From Eisenbergiella tayi (GTDB taxonomy: Bacteria > Bacillota > Clostridia > Lachnospirales > Lachnospiraceae), in NCBI RefSeq assembly GCF_001881565.1, contig NZ_MPDJ01000007.1:186001-250000 (forward strand): a DNA stretch of 64,000 bases. Direction: 5' to 3'. A program made the position numbers and the translations under genes. The notes under the pieces are model-generated. The model made no database searches, had not been told where the DNA came from, and was given only the letters and a program-made list of their open reading frames with translations. This document shows, piece after piece, positions 33,206 through 42,601 of the stretch. The stretch's first letter is position 1, and every line of letters starts with the position of its first letter.

Positions 33206-34531
33206 TTATCCGATTCCGTTATATACATATCCAAGAATCAGAACCAGGATGGTCAGCGGCACGTAAATATATTTCGCGGCAAAGCCAAATGCGGCGGAAA
33301 GCCTGCCTTTGTGCCCCTTCTCCAGTTCCTCCCGGATCCGCGGATAGCCAAGGACATAGTAGATGGATACGGCTCCCAGAACCGCTCCCAATGGCACAAT
33401 GCCGATAGAAACCGCATCCAGCCATTTCCCGGTCCGGCTTTCCTCCTCCAGGAACACGCCTGCCAGGAAGGTGATTCCTCCTACGAGCAGCGCCGACATG
33501 GTGCGCGAAATGGCAAACTGTGTCTGCCAGCTCTCAATCACAGCCTCAAACATATTGATAAGAGAGGTGATACCGGCAAAGGTTACCGACAGAAAAAAGA
33601 AGACAGCAAAAAGCCTTCCCATGGGCATCTGGCTGAACACTCCGGGAAGCGTGATAAAAATCAGCGACGGGCCGCTGCCCGCATCGATACCGAAAGCAAA
33701 TACCGCGGGCATGATGGCAAGTCCGGAAAGCAGGGCCGCCAGCGTATCAAACAGGGCTGTCCGGATGGAAGCGCCGGGTATATCCACCTTGTTATCCAGA
33801 TATGCACCGTATACAATCATGCCGGAACCGGTAATCGACAGTGAGAAAAAAGCCTGTCCCATGGCCATCACCCAGGTATCCACCCGCAGCAGCGCTTCCC
33901 ATTTCGGCACAAACAGAAATTCATAGCCCTCTGAAGCGCCGGGAAGAAAGGCCACCCTTACCGCAAGTATTATAAACAAAAGAAAAAACAGGGGCATCAT
34001 TACCTTGCTCACCTTTTCAATCCCTTTTGTCACCCCTGTAAGCAGGACAAGCGTTACCGCCGCCACAATAATCAAATGCCAGGGAACGCTTCCGAAAGCC
34101 CCGGCAGCCTCCGCAAAATAAGCCGCCGCGTCCTTTTCAAACAGGCTTCCCGTAACGGCGCCCGCCAGGGAACGGAGCACCCAGCCTAAAACGATGGAAT
34201 AACCGATGGCGATCCCCAGGGATCCCAACAGGGGAAACCAGCCCAGTGCTTTCCCCAGCTTTTCTTTTTTTCTCTCCGCGAAACAGTAACCATAGGAGCC
34301 TATCGTTCCCGTCCGGGCTTTCCTCCCGATGGCAAATTCAGCAGACAGCCCCACCCAGCCAAACAGGAAAATAAAGAGAAGATACGGTATCAGAAAAGCA
34401 GCTCCCCCGTATTGTCCCAGACGATAAGGGAACATCCATATATTTCCCAGCCCTACCGCCGAACCGACACAGGCGATCACGAAACCTATCGTCGATGTAA
34501 AATTCCCGTTTTTATGTTGTCCGTCACTCAT
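33206..34531 (-). CDS. Sodium-dependent neurotransmitter-symporter family (NSS/SNF) transporter
   Basis: This 441-residue protein has eleven to twelve membrane helices. The first carries GFVIACVGSAVGLGNIWMFPY, the unwound helix 1 that binds sodium and substrate in LeuT-like proteins. Helix 6 is AFFSLSITGSGMIVYGAY. It should import an amino acid with sodium. The ATG at 34531 has GGAGGT ahead. Two regulators lie upstream on the same strand. Coupling to the sodium antiporter operon nearby is only suggestive. Confidence 0.92.
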   Translation of the reverse strand: MSDGQHKNGNFTSTIGFVIACVGSAVGLGNIWMFPYRLGQYGGAAFLIPYLLFIFLFGWVGLSAEFAIGRKARTGTIGSYGYCFAERKKEKLGKALGWFPLLGSLGIAIGYSIVLGWVLRSLAGAVTGSLFEKDAAAYFAEAAGAFGSVPWHLIIVAAVTLVLLTGVTKGIEKVSKVMMPLFFLLFIILAVRVAFLPGASEGYEFLFVPKWEALLRVDTWVMAMGQAFFSLSITGSGMIVYGAYLDNKVDIPGASIRTALFDTLAALLSGLAIMPAVFAFGIDAGSGPSLIFITLPGVFSQMPMGRLFAVFFFLSVTFAGITSLINMFEAVIESWQTQFAISRTMSALLVGGITFLAGVFLEEESRTGKWLDAVSIGIVPLGAVLGAVSIYYVLGYPRIREELEKGHKGRLSAAFGFAAKYIYVPLTILVLILGYVYNGIG

Positions 34532-34612
34532 AAAAACCTCCAAATATCTTTTATATTCATAAAGACATGCATATGTAAGATGCCTTTTGGATCCTTCCGC
34601 CGGCAAATCATT

Positions 34613-35179
34613 TTAATATATCTGATTTGATACAAATTTCCTGATCCGATCCACCTTCTGGTTTCCGCTCAGATCCTCCCGGAAAAGAACTCCCAGCTGT
34701 CCGTATACACAAAAAGCCGCCACTGTTTCCGGATCCTCCACACAGGTCAGCCTGCCCTTATCAAGATCACCTGCAATGGCGTCCCTCACAATGGGAACAA
34801 GCCTTTCCGCCACCTTCAGGGAAAGCTGCTGGTAAATTCCCTTGCTGTCCGGACCGTTCAGCATCTTATAATAATAGCTGTCATCATCTTCAATGTGATA
34901 GAAAGACGGTGTATTCAATATTTTATCCCGGAGCGCGGTCTCATCATTTCTGATTTCCTGCCCCATTTCCCCGGCCAGCCGCTCTGCATAATTATCCAGC
35001 GCCGCCGCAAATAATGCTTCCTTAGATTTAAAATATCTGTATATCAACCCCTGCGCAACTCCTATGTCCAGCGCGATATCCCTGATAGTCGCCTTTTCAT
35101 AGCCCTTTAAATAAAACACCTGCATCGCCGCGTCCAATATCTCCTGCCTTCTTTCCTCCGATGCCCTAGAAACGCGCAT
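34613..35179 (-). CDS. TetR-family transcriptional regulator
   Basis: This 188-residue protein has an N-terminal TetR helix-turn-helix: ATIRDIALDIGVAQGLIYRYFKSKEALF without gaps, shown here only by its core IALDIGVAQGLIYRYF (about 35-50). The C-terminal ligand domain is helical and not assignable. AGGAGGGAAGGG precedes the ATG. It may control the NSS transporter gene that follows it. Confidence 0.9.
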   Translation of the reverse strand: MRVSRASEERRQEILDAAMQVFYLKGYEKATIRDIALDIGVAQGLIYRYFKSKEALFAAALDNYAERLAGEMGQEIRNDETALRDKILNTPSFYHIEDDDSYYYKMLNGPDSKGIYQQLSLKVAERLVPIVRDAIAGDLDKGRLTCVEDPETVAAFCVYGQLGVLFREDLSGNQKVDRIRKFVSNQIY

Positions 35180-35207
35180 TCCCTTCCCTCCTTATTCCTG
35201 CAGCCGG

Positions 35208-35630
35208 TCAGCTCTTATCCGGCCCGAAAATCTTTTCATTAATATCTTCTATGGTGATCCCCTTCAGCCTTTTATAGCATAAAGAATCCAGATCATCATA
35301 AATCCCGTCCAGCAGGCCCGCCATTCCGGATGCCACCAGACAATCCATATCCGGATTTCCGCTTTTCCAGGAGGTGGAAACAAATCTGGTCTCCAGCGCA
35401 TCCGCCACCATGGAAAGATCTACCTTCTGTGCATCCTTTGAAAAAAGATAACCGCCTTCCAGCCCTTCCTTCGTATCAACCAGTCCGGCTTTCTTCAGCT
35501 TCGCCATGACCTTGCGGACCCGCGCCGGATTGGTGCAGATATTTTTTGCCAGCGCTTCACTGGAAACAATTTCCCCCTTATGGTTTAAAAAGGTCAGCGC
35601 ATGAACCGCCATCCCAAACTCACTTGTCAT
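35208..35630 (-). CDS. Rrf2-family transcriptional regulator
   Basis: This 140-residue protein has the Rrf2 winged helix (FGMAVHALTFLNHKG, then SSEALAKNICTNPARVRKVM). The cluster of cysteines that binds an iron-sulfur cluster in IscR/NsrR is absent; only isolated Cys remain (near residues 34, 101 and 120). It is probably a redox-independent Rrf2. The ATG at 35630 follows GGGAGAG. It lies ahead of the TetR gene by 28 bp, so the three genes could be one unit. Confidence 0.82.
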   Translation of the reverse strand: MTSEFGMAVHALTFLNHKGEIVSSEALAKNICTNPARVRKVMAKLKKAGLVDTKEGLEGGYLFSKDAQKVDLSMVADALETRFVSTSWKSGNPDMDCLVASGMAGLLDGIYDDLDSLCYKRLKGITIEDINEKIFGPDKS

Positions 35631-35854
35631 ATCAGCTCTCCCTCTTTCCGCCTTAACGGCATTTTTTCTTCTGAAAACATTATGATAACACATTTCGTCA
35701 GTTATCTGAATAACTTTTTAGCCTATGTTGGATACTATTTTATGTCGGACGGCGGTTACCGCAGGAAATGCGGTTCGAAGCCCGGCAAAAAAGGAAAAAT
35801 ACTTTGCGGTGAATAATATTACAGGAAATAATAAAGGAAAGGATACTTAAGATT

Positions 35855-36154
35855 ATGGACAGAAATGATATACCTGATTCTGCATTGGCCAGAATCGCTT
35901 TGGATAGTATTCCCACACCTAAGGATGACGCCAAGGATATTGTGGGGCTTGTGAAGAGCAGCGGACGGATTACCGGTTATCAGTTATCTGATGGTTCTAC
36001 GGTGTCTAAGGAAGACGGCGTGGCTCTGGCAAAGGATGGAGAAATCAAAGGGGTGGGAATCGCCCATCGGAAGGATACGGAATATCTGAAATCTCTTCCG
36101 GATGATACGGAAAGCAATAATCTGGGGACACTGCCTTCTGTTACACCGGAATAA
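35855..36154 (+). CDS. DUF3892-containing small protein
   Basis: This 99-residue protein has the DUF3892 pattern: ITGYQLSDGSTVSKEDGVAL, then GEIKGVGIAHRKDTEYLKSL and a NNLGTLP end. The family is common in Firmicutes and its function is unknown. AAAGGAAAGG precedes the ATG. A strong terminator follows six bases after the stop. Confidence 0.82.
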   Translation: MDRNDIPDSALARIALDSIPTPKDDAKDIVGLVKSSGRITGYQLSDGSTVSKEDGVALAKDGEIKGVGIAHRKDTEYLKSLPDDTESNNLGTLPSVTPE

Positions 36155-36159
36155 TTGCA

Positions 36160-36190
36160 GGCCGCACTGCTTATTCCATGCAGTGCGGCC
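36160..36190 (+). terminator. Terminator after the DUF3892 gene
   Basis: GGCCGCACTGC (36160-36170) and GCAGTGCGGCC (36180-36190) form a perfect 11-bp stem with a 9-nt loop. The tail (GTCTGTGGTT) is only moderately T-rich. Confidence 0.7.
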
Positions 36191-36234
36191 GTCTGTGGTT
36201 ATGGGCCTGTATCTGTTTCATTTGCCGGGCAGTG

Positions 36235-37056
36235 TTAACCTCTTTTTTTCACCGGATAGCAGACTTCTGTCACAAGGTCTTCCTGGCTGGATGCCTGTGC
36301 GGGACTCACGTGATAAATACAGAAGGACGCTCCGTCAAATTCATAACCGTTATCATTGATCCATGCCGCTACCGCCTCGTTTACCTTTGTTATCTGGTCA
36401 TAGCTGCCCTGATAGGTTGCGGATGCGATCTGAACCGGCTCCACTTTCTTGAATTTTACGTTTGCGGTATCCTTATAGGTACCTGTAACCGCTATCTGGA
36501 TTTCCACATCCACATCACTTTCTTTATAGCCTTCATCATGGAAGATTGCCATGCCGTAGCAGGGAGCGGCGGGCTTCACATTTTGAGGCGCCATCTCCTC
36601 ATTCAGCTGCTGCCACAGTATACTTTCCTGATTGTAAGCGGGGATAATCTTCCTCAGACTTGCCACATATCTTTCCGGCAGGGTTTTTAATACTACATCA
36701 TAATTCATAAGTTTTCCGTCCTTTCTCAACCAACGAAGGGTGTTTTCAAGAAGACGTATCCTTTGCTGCGTTTCCAGAGACTCCTCTTCCAGTTCCTTCT
36801 TTTTTATCAGAAGGAAGCGTTCCATTTCCTCCGGTTCCTCATATTTTTCAAGGATTTCACGGATAACGGAAAGGGCAAAGCCCATACCCTTCAGGGCCTG
36901 GATCCGCTCCGCTTCCATCAGCTGATCTTCACCGTAATAGCGGTATCCCGTCATGGGATCGATCGAAGCCGGTGTCAGCAGGCCATGTTCATCATAATGG
37001 CGAAGCATACGAATACTGATTCTTGACAGTTTTGAAAAATCACCTATTTTTAACAT
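36235..37056 (-). CDS. MerR-family regulator with GyrI-like effector domain
   Basis: This 273-residue protein has an N-terminal MerR DNA-binding domain (KIGDFSKLSRISIRMLRHYD, about 3-22, then YRYYGEDQL) and a coiled-coil linker. The C-terminal GyrI-like ligand domain (about 120-270) ends with the VTEVCYPVKK strand. Such BmrR/TipA-like proteins sense hydrophobic drugs and activate promoters with 19-bp spacers. It has exactly such a promoter itself. The ATG at 37056 is chosen over an upstream start because it gives the standard MLKIGDFSKL beginning. Confidence 0.88.
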   Translation of the reverse strand: MLKIGDFSKLSRISIRMLRHYDEHGLLTPASIDPMTGYRYYGEDQLMEAERIQALKGMGFALSVIREILEKYEEPEEMERFLLIKKKELEEESLETQQRIRLLENTLRWLRKDGKLMNYDVVLKTLPERYVASLRKIIPAYNQESILWQQLNEEMAPQNVKPAAPCYGMAIFHDEGYKESDVDVEIQIAVTGTYKDTANVKFKKVEPVQIASATYQGSYDQITKVNEAVAAWINDNGYEFDGASFCIYHVSPAQASSQEDLVTEVCYPVKKRG

Positions 37057-37105
37057 TTCGTTTCCCTCACATGCATGTGGTTTTGTGTTCCCTGAGCTCA
37101 TTTGT

Positions 37106-37136
37106 AGTATAGAGTATACCATAGTGAGAGAGTCAA
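37106..37136 (-). promoter_or_regulatory. MerR-type promoter with 19-bp spacer (autoregulation)
   Basis: On the minus strand TTGACT (37131-37136) and TATACT (37106-37111) are separated by 19 bp, the over-long spacing that MerR-family proteins correct by DNA distortion. It lies 50 bp ahead of the MerR start. Confidence 0.7.
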
Positions 37137-37170
37137 GAAGGAATTTCAGAAAACTTAAAAAAGAGGATAA

Positions 37171-39009
37171 TCAATTGTCCATTTCGTAAATCCAAGCCTT
37201 TGCGCTAAAATCCTCCTCAGCGCTTCCATACTCCGCGATTATTCTGCCGTTCCTGAGGAACTCCAGGTCCGCAGCCTCCGAGTTTTCAAAACGGTGCAGA
37301 ACTACCAGACAGCGGCTGCCCAGCTGCCTGATAACCAATTGCGAACCCGTGGGATGATTGTACTGTGCGGTACTATATTCACACCTTACAGTGATGCCAC
37401 TGCGGATAATATCCGAAGCCATTTCATAAAACTGCATTCCCTGCTCCACAAGACTCCACTGTGCCTCCGATAAGTCATAAATATCACCGCTCAGGCACAT
37501 TCTTCCCAGGAAAGTGCTGGCAATGGAATAAAAAATTCTGCTGTCGCTGTCCCCGGCATGTAAAACCGCCCATATCTGGCTTTGTTCGGGACGTATCACC
37601 CGATGCATATTGGCCGCGATAAGAGGAATCGCCAACGTTTCATGGGCATCGGAAAAGCTTGCCTGGGATACCAGCTCCATCATGGAAGGCTCTAACCTGT
37701 GGCCTCCGCTGGAACAGTTTTCTATAACGATCTCCGGTATCTCCGCTTTTATCTTCCTGAAAAATCCTTGTGTTGCCTGTACCTTTTTCCGAAGATTTTC
37801 TCCCAGGCTCTCCGGCCCGTCGCATCCCATGCCAATGGTATCATTATAATCCACCTTCAGATAACCGAACCCGCATTCCTTCAGCAGCTTAATAACCTTC
37901 TCTCCGAGATAGCTGATCACCCATTCATCTTCCATATCCCAAAAGCGGCGTTCCCCTACAGTTAACGGTACTCCGTCCTTTAGAAGCAAATGCTCCTTAT
38001 CCTGATAATGCTCGGAATTGGTGCCTACGGACTCCAATTCAAACCATAGCCCGGGAATCATCCCGCAGGAACGTATATAATCCGCAATTTTTTTCAAGCC
38101 TCCGGGAAATTTGTCCTCATTCACACTCCAGTCTCCCATACTGTTCCACCAGCCCTGGCCTTTTCCATACCAGCCTGCGTCAATGACAAGATATTGGATA
38201 CCTTTTCCTTTCAGCTTATCACATATCTTTTTTATGTTATCGTAACTCGGATTTCCCCATGTGGTACAATACTCATTAAAAATGATCCCCATTTTTTTAT
38301 CTGTTTCTGAAATCGCCGGTTTCTGGGCCTTAACGAGCTTATCGCATACTTCATATAATGTTTTTCCCCGGGCAATCACAGCCTTTGGCGTTTCGAACCT
38401 TTCTCCGGGGCCTACTTTTTTTGTCCAGTGTCCAAAATCTCTGTCCGCAATCCCGCCGGCTATGGTAAGCGTATCATCCTCTTTACATAACAGCTCAATC
38501 TGCCAGGATGAAGGGCAATATAGCTGAATGCCTAAGAATTCCTGTCTTTTGCTGTCTTCCGCAGCAAGAAAGGGGAAATATTTACGCACCGGCATGGAAC
38601 CAACATTCCCGAATTTCTCCACTCTCATCCCACAGCGGTTCCATGATGGTTCCAGATGCAGCTCTTCTATGGTTTCTGTTCTCAATTTTCCTTCCGCACT
38701 CCAAAACGACTGCAGCCTGTGTATTCTGTCCGCAGCAATCCCCCTGACGGCAAATGATGACAGCATTTCCAGCGTAACCGATTCAGGGCTGTCATTCATA
38801 AATTCCGTACTTACTTCCACAGCCTGTCCAACTGTTTTTTTATGAAGCACAATACGATGCTGTCTGTCATCGTCATACACAGCATCCTCCCCCCTGTCCT
38901 CCACTTTATGGAAAGCTGCCGCTGACTGACTCCCGCACATGGTCAGCCCATTGGAAAAGCCTCCGCCATATGCATCCCCCATTACTTTTACTTCCGCATA
39001 ATATTCCAT
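37171..39009 (-). CDS. GH36 alpha-galactosidase family enzyme
   Basis: This 612-residue protein has a beta-rich N-terminal domain, then the barrel with YLVIDAGWYGKGQGWW, GLWFELESVG and the nucleophile motif GYLKVDYND (Asp near residue 390). The ENCSSGGHRLEP segment is typical for GH36/clan D. There is no signal peptide, so it acts on imported sugar. It should remove terminal alpha-galactose; alpha-N-acetylgalactosamine is a possible alternative. A terminator hairpin lies upstream, so it is probably transcribed separately from the mannosidase operon although on the same strand. Confidence 0.88.
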   Translation of the reverse strand: MEYYAEVKVMGDAYGGGFSNGLTMCGSQSAAAFHKVEDRGEDAVYDDDRQHRIVLHKKTVGQAVEVSTEFMNDSPESVTLEMLSSFAVRGIAADRIHRLQSFWSAEGKLRTETIEELHLEPSWNRCGMRVEKFGNVGSMPVRKYFPFLAAEDSKRQEFLGIQLYCPSSWQIELLCKEDDTLTIAGGIADRDFGHWTKKVGPGERFETPKAVIARGKTLYEVCDKLVKAQKPAISETDKKMGIIFNEYCTTWGNPSYDNIKKICDKLKGKGIQYLVIDAGWYGKGQGWWNSMGDWSVNEDKFPGGLKKIADYIRSCGMIPGLWFELESVGTNSEHYQDKEHLLLKDGVPLTVGERRFWDMEDEWVISYLGEKVIKLLKECGFGYLKVDYNDTIGMGCDGPESLGENLRKKVQATQGFFRKIKAEIPEIVIENCSSGGHRLEPSMMELVSQASFSDAHETLAIPLIAANMHRVIRPEQSQIWAVLHAGDSDSRIFYSIASTFLGRMCLSGDIYDLSEAQWSLVEQGMQFYEMASDIIRSGITVRCEYSTAQYNHPTGSQLVIRQLGSRCLVVLHRFENSEAADLEFLRNGRIIAEYGSAEEDFSAKAWIYEMDN

Positions 39010-39076
39010 CCCCGCCTGCTCCTTCTTTTGCTTTTTCTTTCATTATAAGAAATCTTCATCTTTTTCTTTATAGAAA

Positions 39077-39109
39077 AAGACGACAGCTTTCTCATGAAGA
39101 TGTCGTCTT
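39077..39109 (-). terminator. Terminator after the carboxymuconolactone-decarboxylase gene
   Basis: AAGACGACA (39077-39085) and TGTCGTCTT (39101-39109) pair; on the minus strand the stem is followed by TTTTCT. It closes the sugar operon 68 bp past its last gene. Confidence 0.6.
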
Positions 39110-39176
39110 AACACATATTGGATTTTTTCCACACGTTAGCAGAAAAAGAGGAATATGCTCTTTTTTCTTATACTCC

Positions 39177-39932
39177 CTATCTCTGCCTGGCCGCCTCATC
39201 CACACAGCGCAGCGCATTCAGGCTGCGGGGATACCCGATATAGGGCAGGCACTGGGACAGCACCTGTATGAGGAACTGCTTATCATTCCCGATTCTCATA
39301 TTGGCCGCGGCATGGCTGGTCAGCTGGGGTTCACAGCCGCCCTGGGCCGCCAGGAAACAGAAGGTGATCATTTCTCTCCGGCGGTAATCCAGGCCGTTCC
39401 GGGTATAATAATCCCCAAAACAGTTATCGGCCAGCCAGCGGTTGATATGTGCGGATTCCTCCGGCCCGTTTTTCCAGAATTCCTTCATATGCTCCCCGAA
39501 TATATCCACCTGTACCTGATTTCCTTTTTCCAGGCGGTCATCCATTGTGGTTTCTGCCTGCCCTTCCAGGGGAAGGCGGATTCCTCCGGAACTCAGTATT
39601 TCATTAACGATGGACAGAAAGGGAAGTACCCGGCCGATTCCCAGATAAGCCACGGCCTGATAAACGATTTCCTTCAGCTGCACAGGCGTAACGCCCATAT
39701 TCAATGCAGCGGGTACCATTTCCCGGAAAGCTTCCGCCCCCTGACAGCCCAGCAGCGCGGCAAGAACAGCCATCATTCTGGTGCCGTCGTCCAAATCATC
39801 CTGGTTAACCACCTCGTCATATGCAAAGTCTGCAAAGCGTTCCGCGAATTCCGGATCGGTTTCAAGCAGCGCCGAAAGCATATCGGTTCCCATTTTTTCC
39901 TGATACTCTCTGGCTTTCTTCGTCATTCCCAT
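39177..39932 (-). CDS. Carboxymuconolactone decarboxylase family protein
   Basis: This protein of about 251 residues has two tandem CMD/AhpD-like domains, e.g. RTRMMAVLAALLGCQGAEAF-like DDGTRMMAVLAALLGCQGAE in the first and RREMITFCFLAAQGG in the second. A single Cys per domain is seen rather than the CxxC of true AhpD, so peroxidase activity is doubtful. Three clustered ATG codons make the start uncertain; the one at 39932 is best spaced from AAAGGAG. It is the last gene of the mannosidase operon; its job there is unknown. Confidence 0.8.
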   Translation of the reverse strand: MGMTKKAREYQEKMGTDMLSALLETDPEFAERFADFAYDEVVNQDDLDDGTRMMAVLAALLGCQGAEAFREMVPAALNMGVTPVQLKEIVYQAVAYLGIGRVLPFLSIVNEILSSGGIRLPLEGQAETTMDDRLEKGNQVQVDIFGEHMKEFWKNGPEESAHINRWLADNCFGDYYTRNGLDYRRREMITFCFLAAQGGCEPQLTSHAAANMRIGNDKQFLIQVLSQCLPYIGYPRSLNALRCVDEAARQR

Positions 39933-40044
39933 GCCCATTTCTCCTTTCAGGTATCTCTTTTTATCAATCATATCACCTGAAGTGAAGTCCAGGGCAAGGG
40001 GTTTTTCAATTATTTTACATTTATTCTTTCAGATTCCCTTATTT

Positions 40045-42582
40045 TTATTCTCCGAAGATACCGCATTCCTCCAGCCTGCTGCCGTCGGCCGCCAGACGGA
40101 GTGACTTCACCTCGCAGGCTCCCATGGCAACGGGAAGCTCCAGCCCGAGGGCGGGAAGGCTTACTATGGCTGTCTGCTTTTTTCCTGAGGATTCATATAA
40201 ACGAAGCAGATAGCAGTCATTTGCCGTTCCTTTGCGGAAAGCGCCCAAAACCACCGCCGGATTATCCACCAGAATCACGGGGGTTCCCTTTTCCCCTTCC
40301 CCGGAAGGGAAAGCCGGCACCGCCATGGGTTTTTCCTGGAACACTACAGCTTCCCGGGTTACGAATTCCCGGCGTTCCTCACTGTCTCCTCCATTGATTT
40401 CAAAGGCAAAGCTTCTTTCCCCCTGATCGATATAGGGGAGGAAACGATCCTGGACAAGCAGGGGCCTGTCTCCGATTGGGTGGGCGGAATATACGGCGGA
40501 ATGCAGGAGGGATATACGCATAGCGCCTTCCATGAAGTCCACGCCATAGTTCCCCTGGTTAATCACCGTCAGGGCGCGTTTTTTGTTCTTGTCAAAGAAG
40601 CCACACCAGCGGTGGAATACCTTTTCTTCCCCGTCGCTTCTGTGCTCCATCACACCATAAGCTGTCTCTGCGAACGGTATCGCTTCCTTCAAAACGGCAG
40701 GAATTTCCCATTTCAGGAAAGCGCCTTTTTCCGCCCAGTTCACACGGATTTCCACCCGGAGCTTCGTCCCCCTTGCAGGAAGGATGTAACGGATGCATGC
40801 CTGGGAATGACCGTATTCCATGACCGCTTCCACCACTCGTTTTACCGGCCCGTCTTCCACAATGCGTACGCTGGGTATGAGGCAGCTCGCCGATCCGTGC
40901 CTTTCATTGGAGGTGCCGGAATAACGGCTTCCTTCCTCTTTTCCCATCAGACGGAATCTTCCCAGTTCTTCCCGGTAGCTGTGCCTGTTCATCCCCCATG
41001 GATCACAATCCGTCTTCATCACCACCAGGGCACCAGATCCTTCCCGGAGATATTCCTCCCCGTCCACCTCGTAAGAATCCAGAAGGCCTGTTTCCGGATT
41101 GATCCTCACACGGATCCTGTCGTTAGAATAACAGCAGGCTTCTTTTATATGCTCTTCCTCCAAATGGGCCGGATTTCCGGGCTTTTTATCCACCATTGTT
41201 ATCCGTGCCGAGAAGCGGTTCATGCAGGAGGGTTCCAACACCGCGTGAAAGGATACTCTTTTGCGCCAGTCCAGATTCATGTTGCAGGCTTCTTTCTCCA
41301 CCTGGCTTTCCAGAATCTGTCCGTCCCTGCTGATGACAGGCAGGGAATAGGATTCGCTCCAGTTCTGGTTGGCAAGCTGGAAATCGCAGGAAAAAATGCC
41401 TTCCACAGGAAAAGGATGAGGATTATAAATCAGAATCGGATATTCTCCTTCCTCCGCCTTCTTTTCTCCGGAAAGCAGGGCAAAAAATGCTCTGCGCTTC
41501 CAATAATTTAATATTTCCAGGCTGTGATCCAGCATCTGAAGGCTCGCTTCCTCCACAGACTGTATGGAAGAACCCGGCAGGATATCGTGGAATTCACTAA
41601 ACAGCAGGGCTTCCTGGGCTTCCTTCAGTTCCTTCTCCGGATAGGGAAGGAGTCCTCTGAGGGCCGCCTGGGACAGCATTTTTTCCACGGCAGAAAGCGT
41701 ACCTTCCGCCTCCCTGTGCTTTTGCTTCATCCGGATTTGCGAGGTATAGCAGCCTACCGCCCAGGAATTCAAATCCCGTTCCACTCTCGGCTCCTCTCTG
41801 CCTGCCGCCTTCGCGGCTTCACGTCTTTGCGCAAAATAAGCCTCCGGCGTGGAATGAATCAGATTCCATTCGCCGGTGCGCTCCTTCAGCGCCTTCAGTT
41901 CCTCCAGATCCACCCGGGACGGACCGCCGCCGTGGTTTCCCACACCCCAGAGCATACAGCCTGCCAGCGGCTGCTTTTCTTCAGGCTTCCGTTTCTGGGC
42001 ATCCATCCACTCTTCCACCTTTTTACCGGCTTCTCCCATAAGGGTTCCGTATGTATCCGCTCTGTGGGCCATGATTTCGGAGCCGTCAAAGCCCACCCAG
42101 ATGAAATCATCTGCTGGCAGGGGGCAGTCCCCTTGTCCCGGACGGCAGAAAAGATAGGAGTCAAACCCGGCTTTTGCCATGAGCTGTACCAGCCCCCTGC
42201 TGTGTCCGAAGGGGTCAAAATTAATGGCGGTTGTGGGTTGTTTCCCGAATTTTTCCCGGAAATATTCCCTTCCGGTTTCCATCTGCCGGATAAAGGACTC
42301 TCCGCCTGGCATATTGCAGTCGGGCTGCAGATACCAGCCGCCCATGATATGCCACTTTCCTTTCCTTACCAACTCCTGAATCCGGGTAAAAAGCTCCGGT
42401 TCCATCTCCTCAATCCATTTGTAAACCACCACTTCATTATGGTTGAACACAAGGCCGTCATATTCCTCGCAGAATACGGCTGCCATACGAAAGGTGGAAA
42501 TGGCGGCTGAGATTCCTTCCTCCATGTCCCACAGCCACACCGGGTCAATGTGGGCATTACAAATCAAATGCAAATCCTTCAT
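40045..42582 (-). CDS. GH38 alpha-mannosidase (short form)
   Basis: This 845-residue enzyme lacks the N-terminal domain of the other two GH38 proteins in the window. The catalytic site starts at once: CNAHIDPVWLW (zinc ligands His11 and Asp13), nucleophile Asp123 in NFDPFGHSRG, and EFHDILPGSS further on. C-terminal beta domains follow. It is cytoplasmic and belongs to the subgroup with DPFGHS rather than DTFGY, so it may cleave a different mannose linkage. The ATG at 42582 has GGGAGG ahead and lies 19 bp after the GH95-like gene. Confidence 0.92.
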   Translation of the reverse strand: MKDLHLICNAHIDPVWLWDMEEGISAAISTFRMAAVFCEEYDGLVFNHNEVVVYKWIEEMEPELFTRIQELVRKGKWHIMGGWYLQPDCNMPGGESFIRQMETGREYFREKFGKQPTTAINFDPFGHSRGLVQLMAKAGFDSYLFCRPGQGDCPLPADDFIWVGFDGSEIMAHRADTYGTLMGEAGKKVEEWMDAQKRKPEEKQPLAGCMLWGVGNHGGGPSRVDLEELKALKERTGEWNLIHSTPEAYFAQRREAAKAAGREEPRVERDLNSWAVGCYTSQIRMKQKHREAEGTLSAVEKMLSQAALRGLLPYPEKELKEAQEALLFSEFHDILPGSSIQSVEEASLQMLDHSLEILNYWKRRAFFALLSGEKKAEEGEYPILIYNPHPFPVEGIFSCDFQLANQNWSESYSLPVISRDGQILESQVEKEACNMNLDWRKRVSFHAVLEPSCMNRFSARITMVDKKPGNPAHLEEEHIKEACCYSNDRIRVRINPETGLLDSYEVDGEEYLREGSGALVVMKTDCDPWGMNRHSYREELGRFRLMGKEEGSRYSGTSNERHGSASCLIPSVRIVEDGPVKRVVEAVMEYGHSQACIRYILPARGTKLRVEIRVNWAEKGAFLKWEIPAVLKEAIPFAETAYGVMEHRSDGEEKVFHRWCGFFDKNKKRALTVINQGNYGVDFMEGAMRISLLHSAVYSAHPIGDRPLLVQDRFLPYIDQGERSFAFEINGGDSEERREFVTREAVVFQEKPMAVPAFPSGEGEKGTPVILVDNPAVVLGAFRKGTANDCYLLRLYESSGKKQTAIVSLPALGLELPVAMGACEVKSLRLAADGSRLEECGIFGE

Positions 42583-42601
42583 CTGAATCCTCCCTGTTTC
42601 C

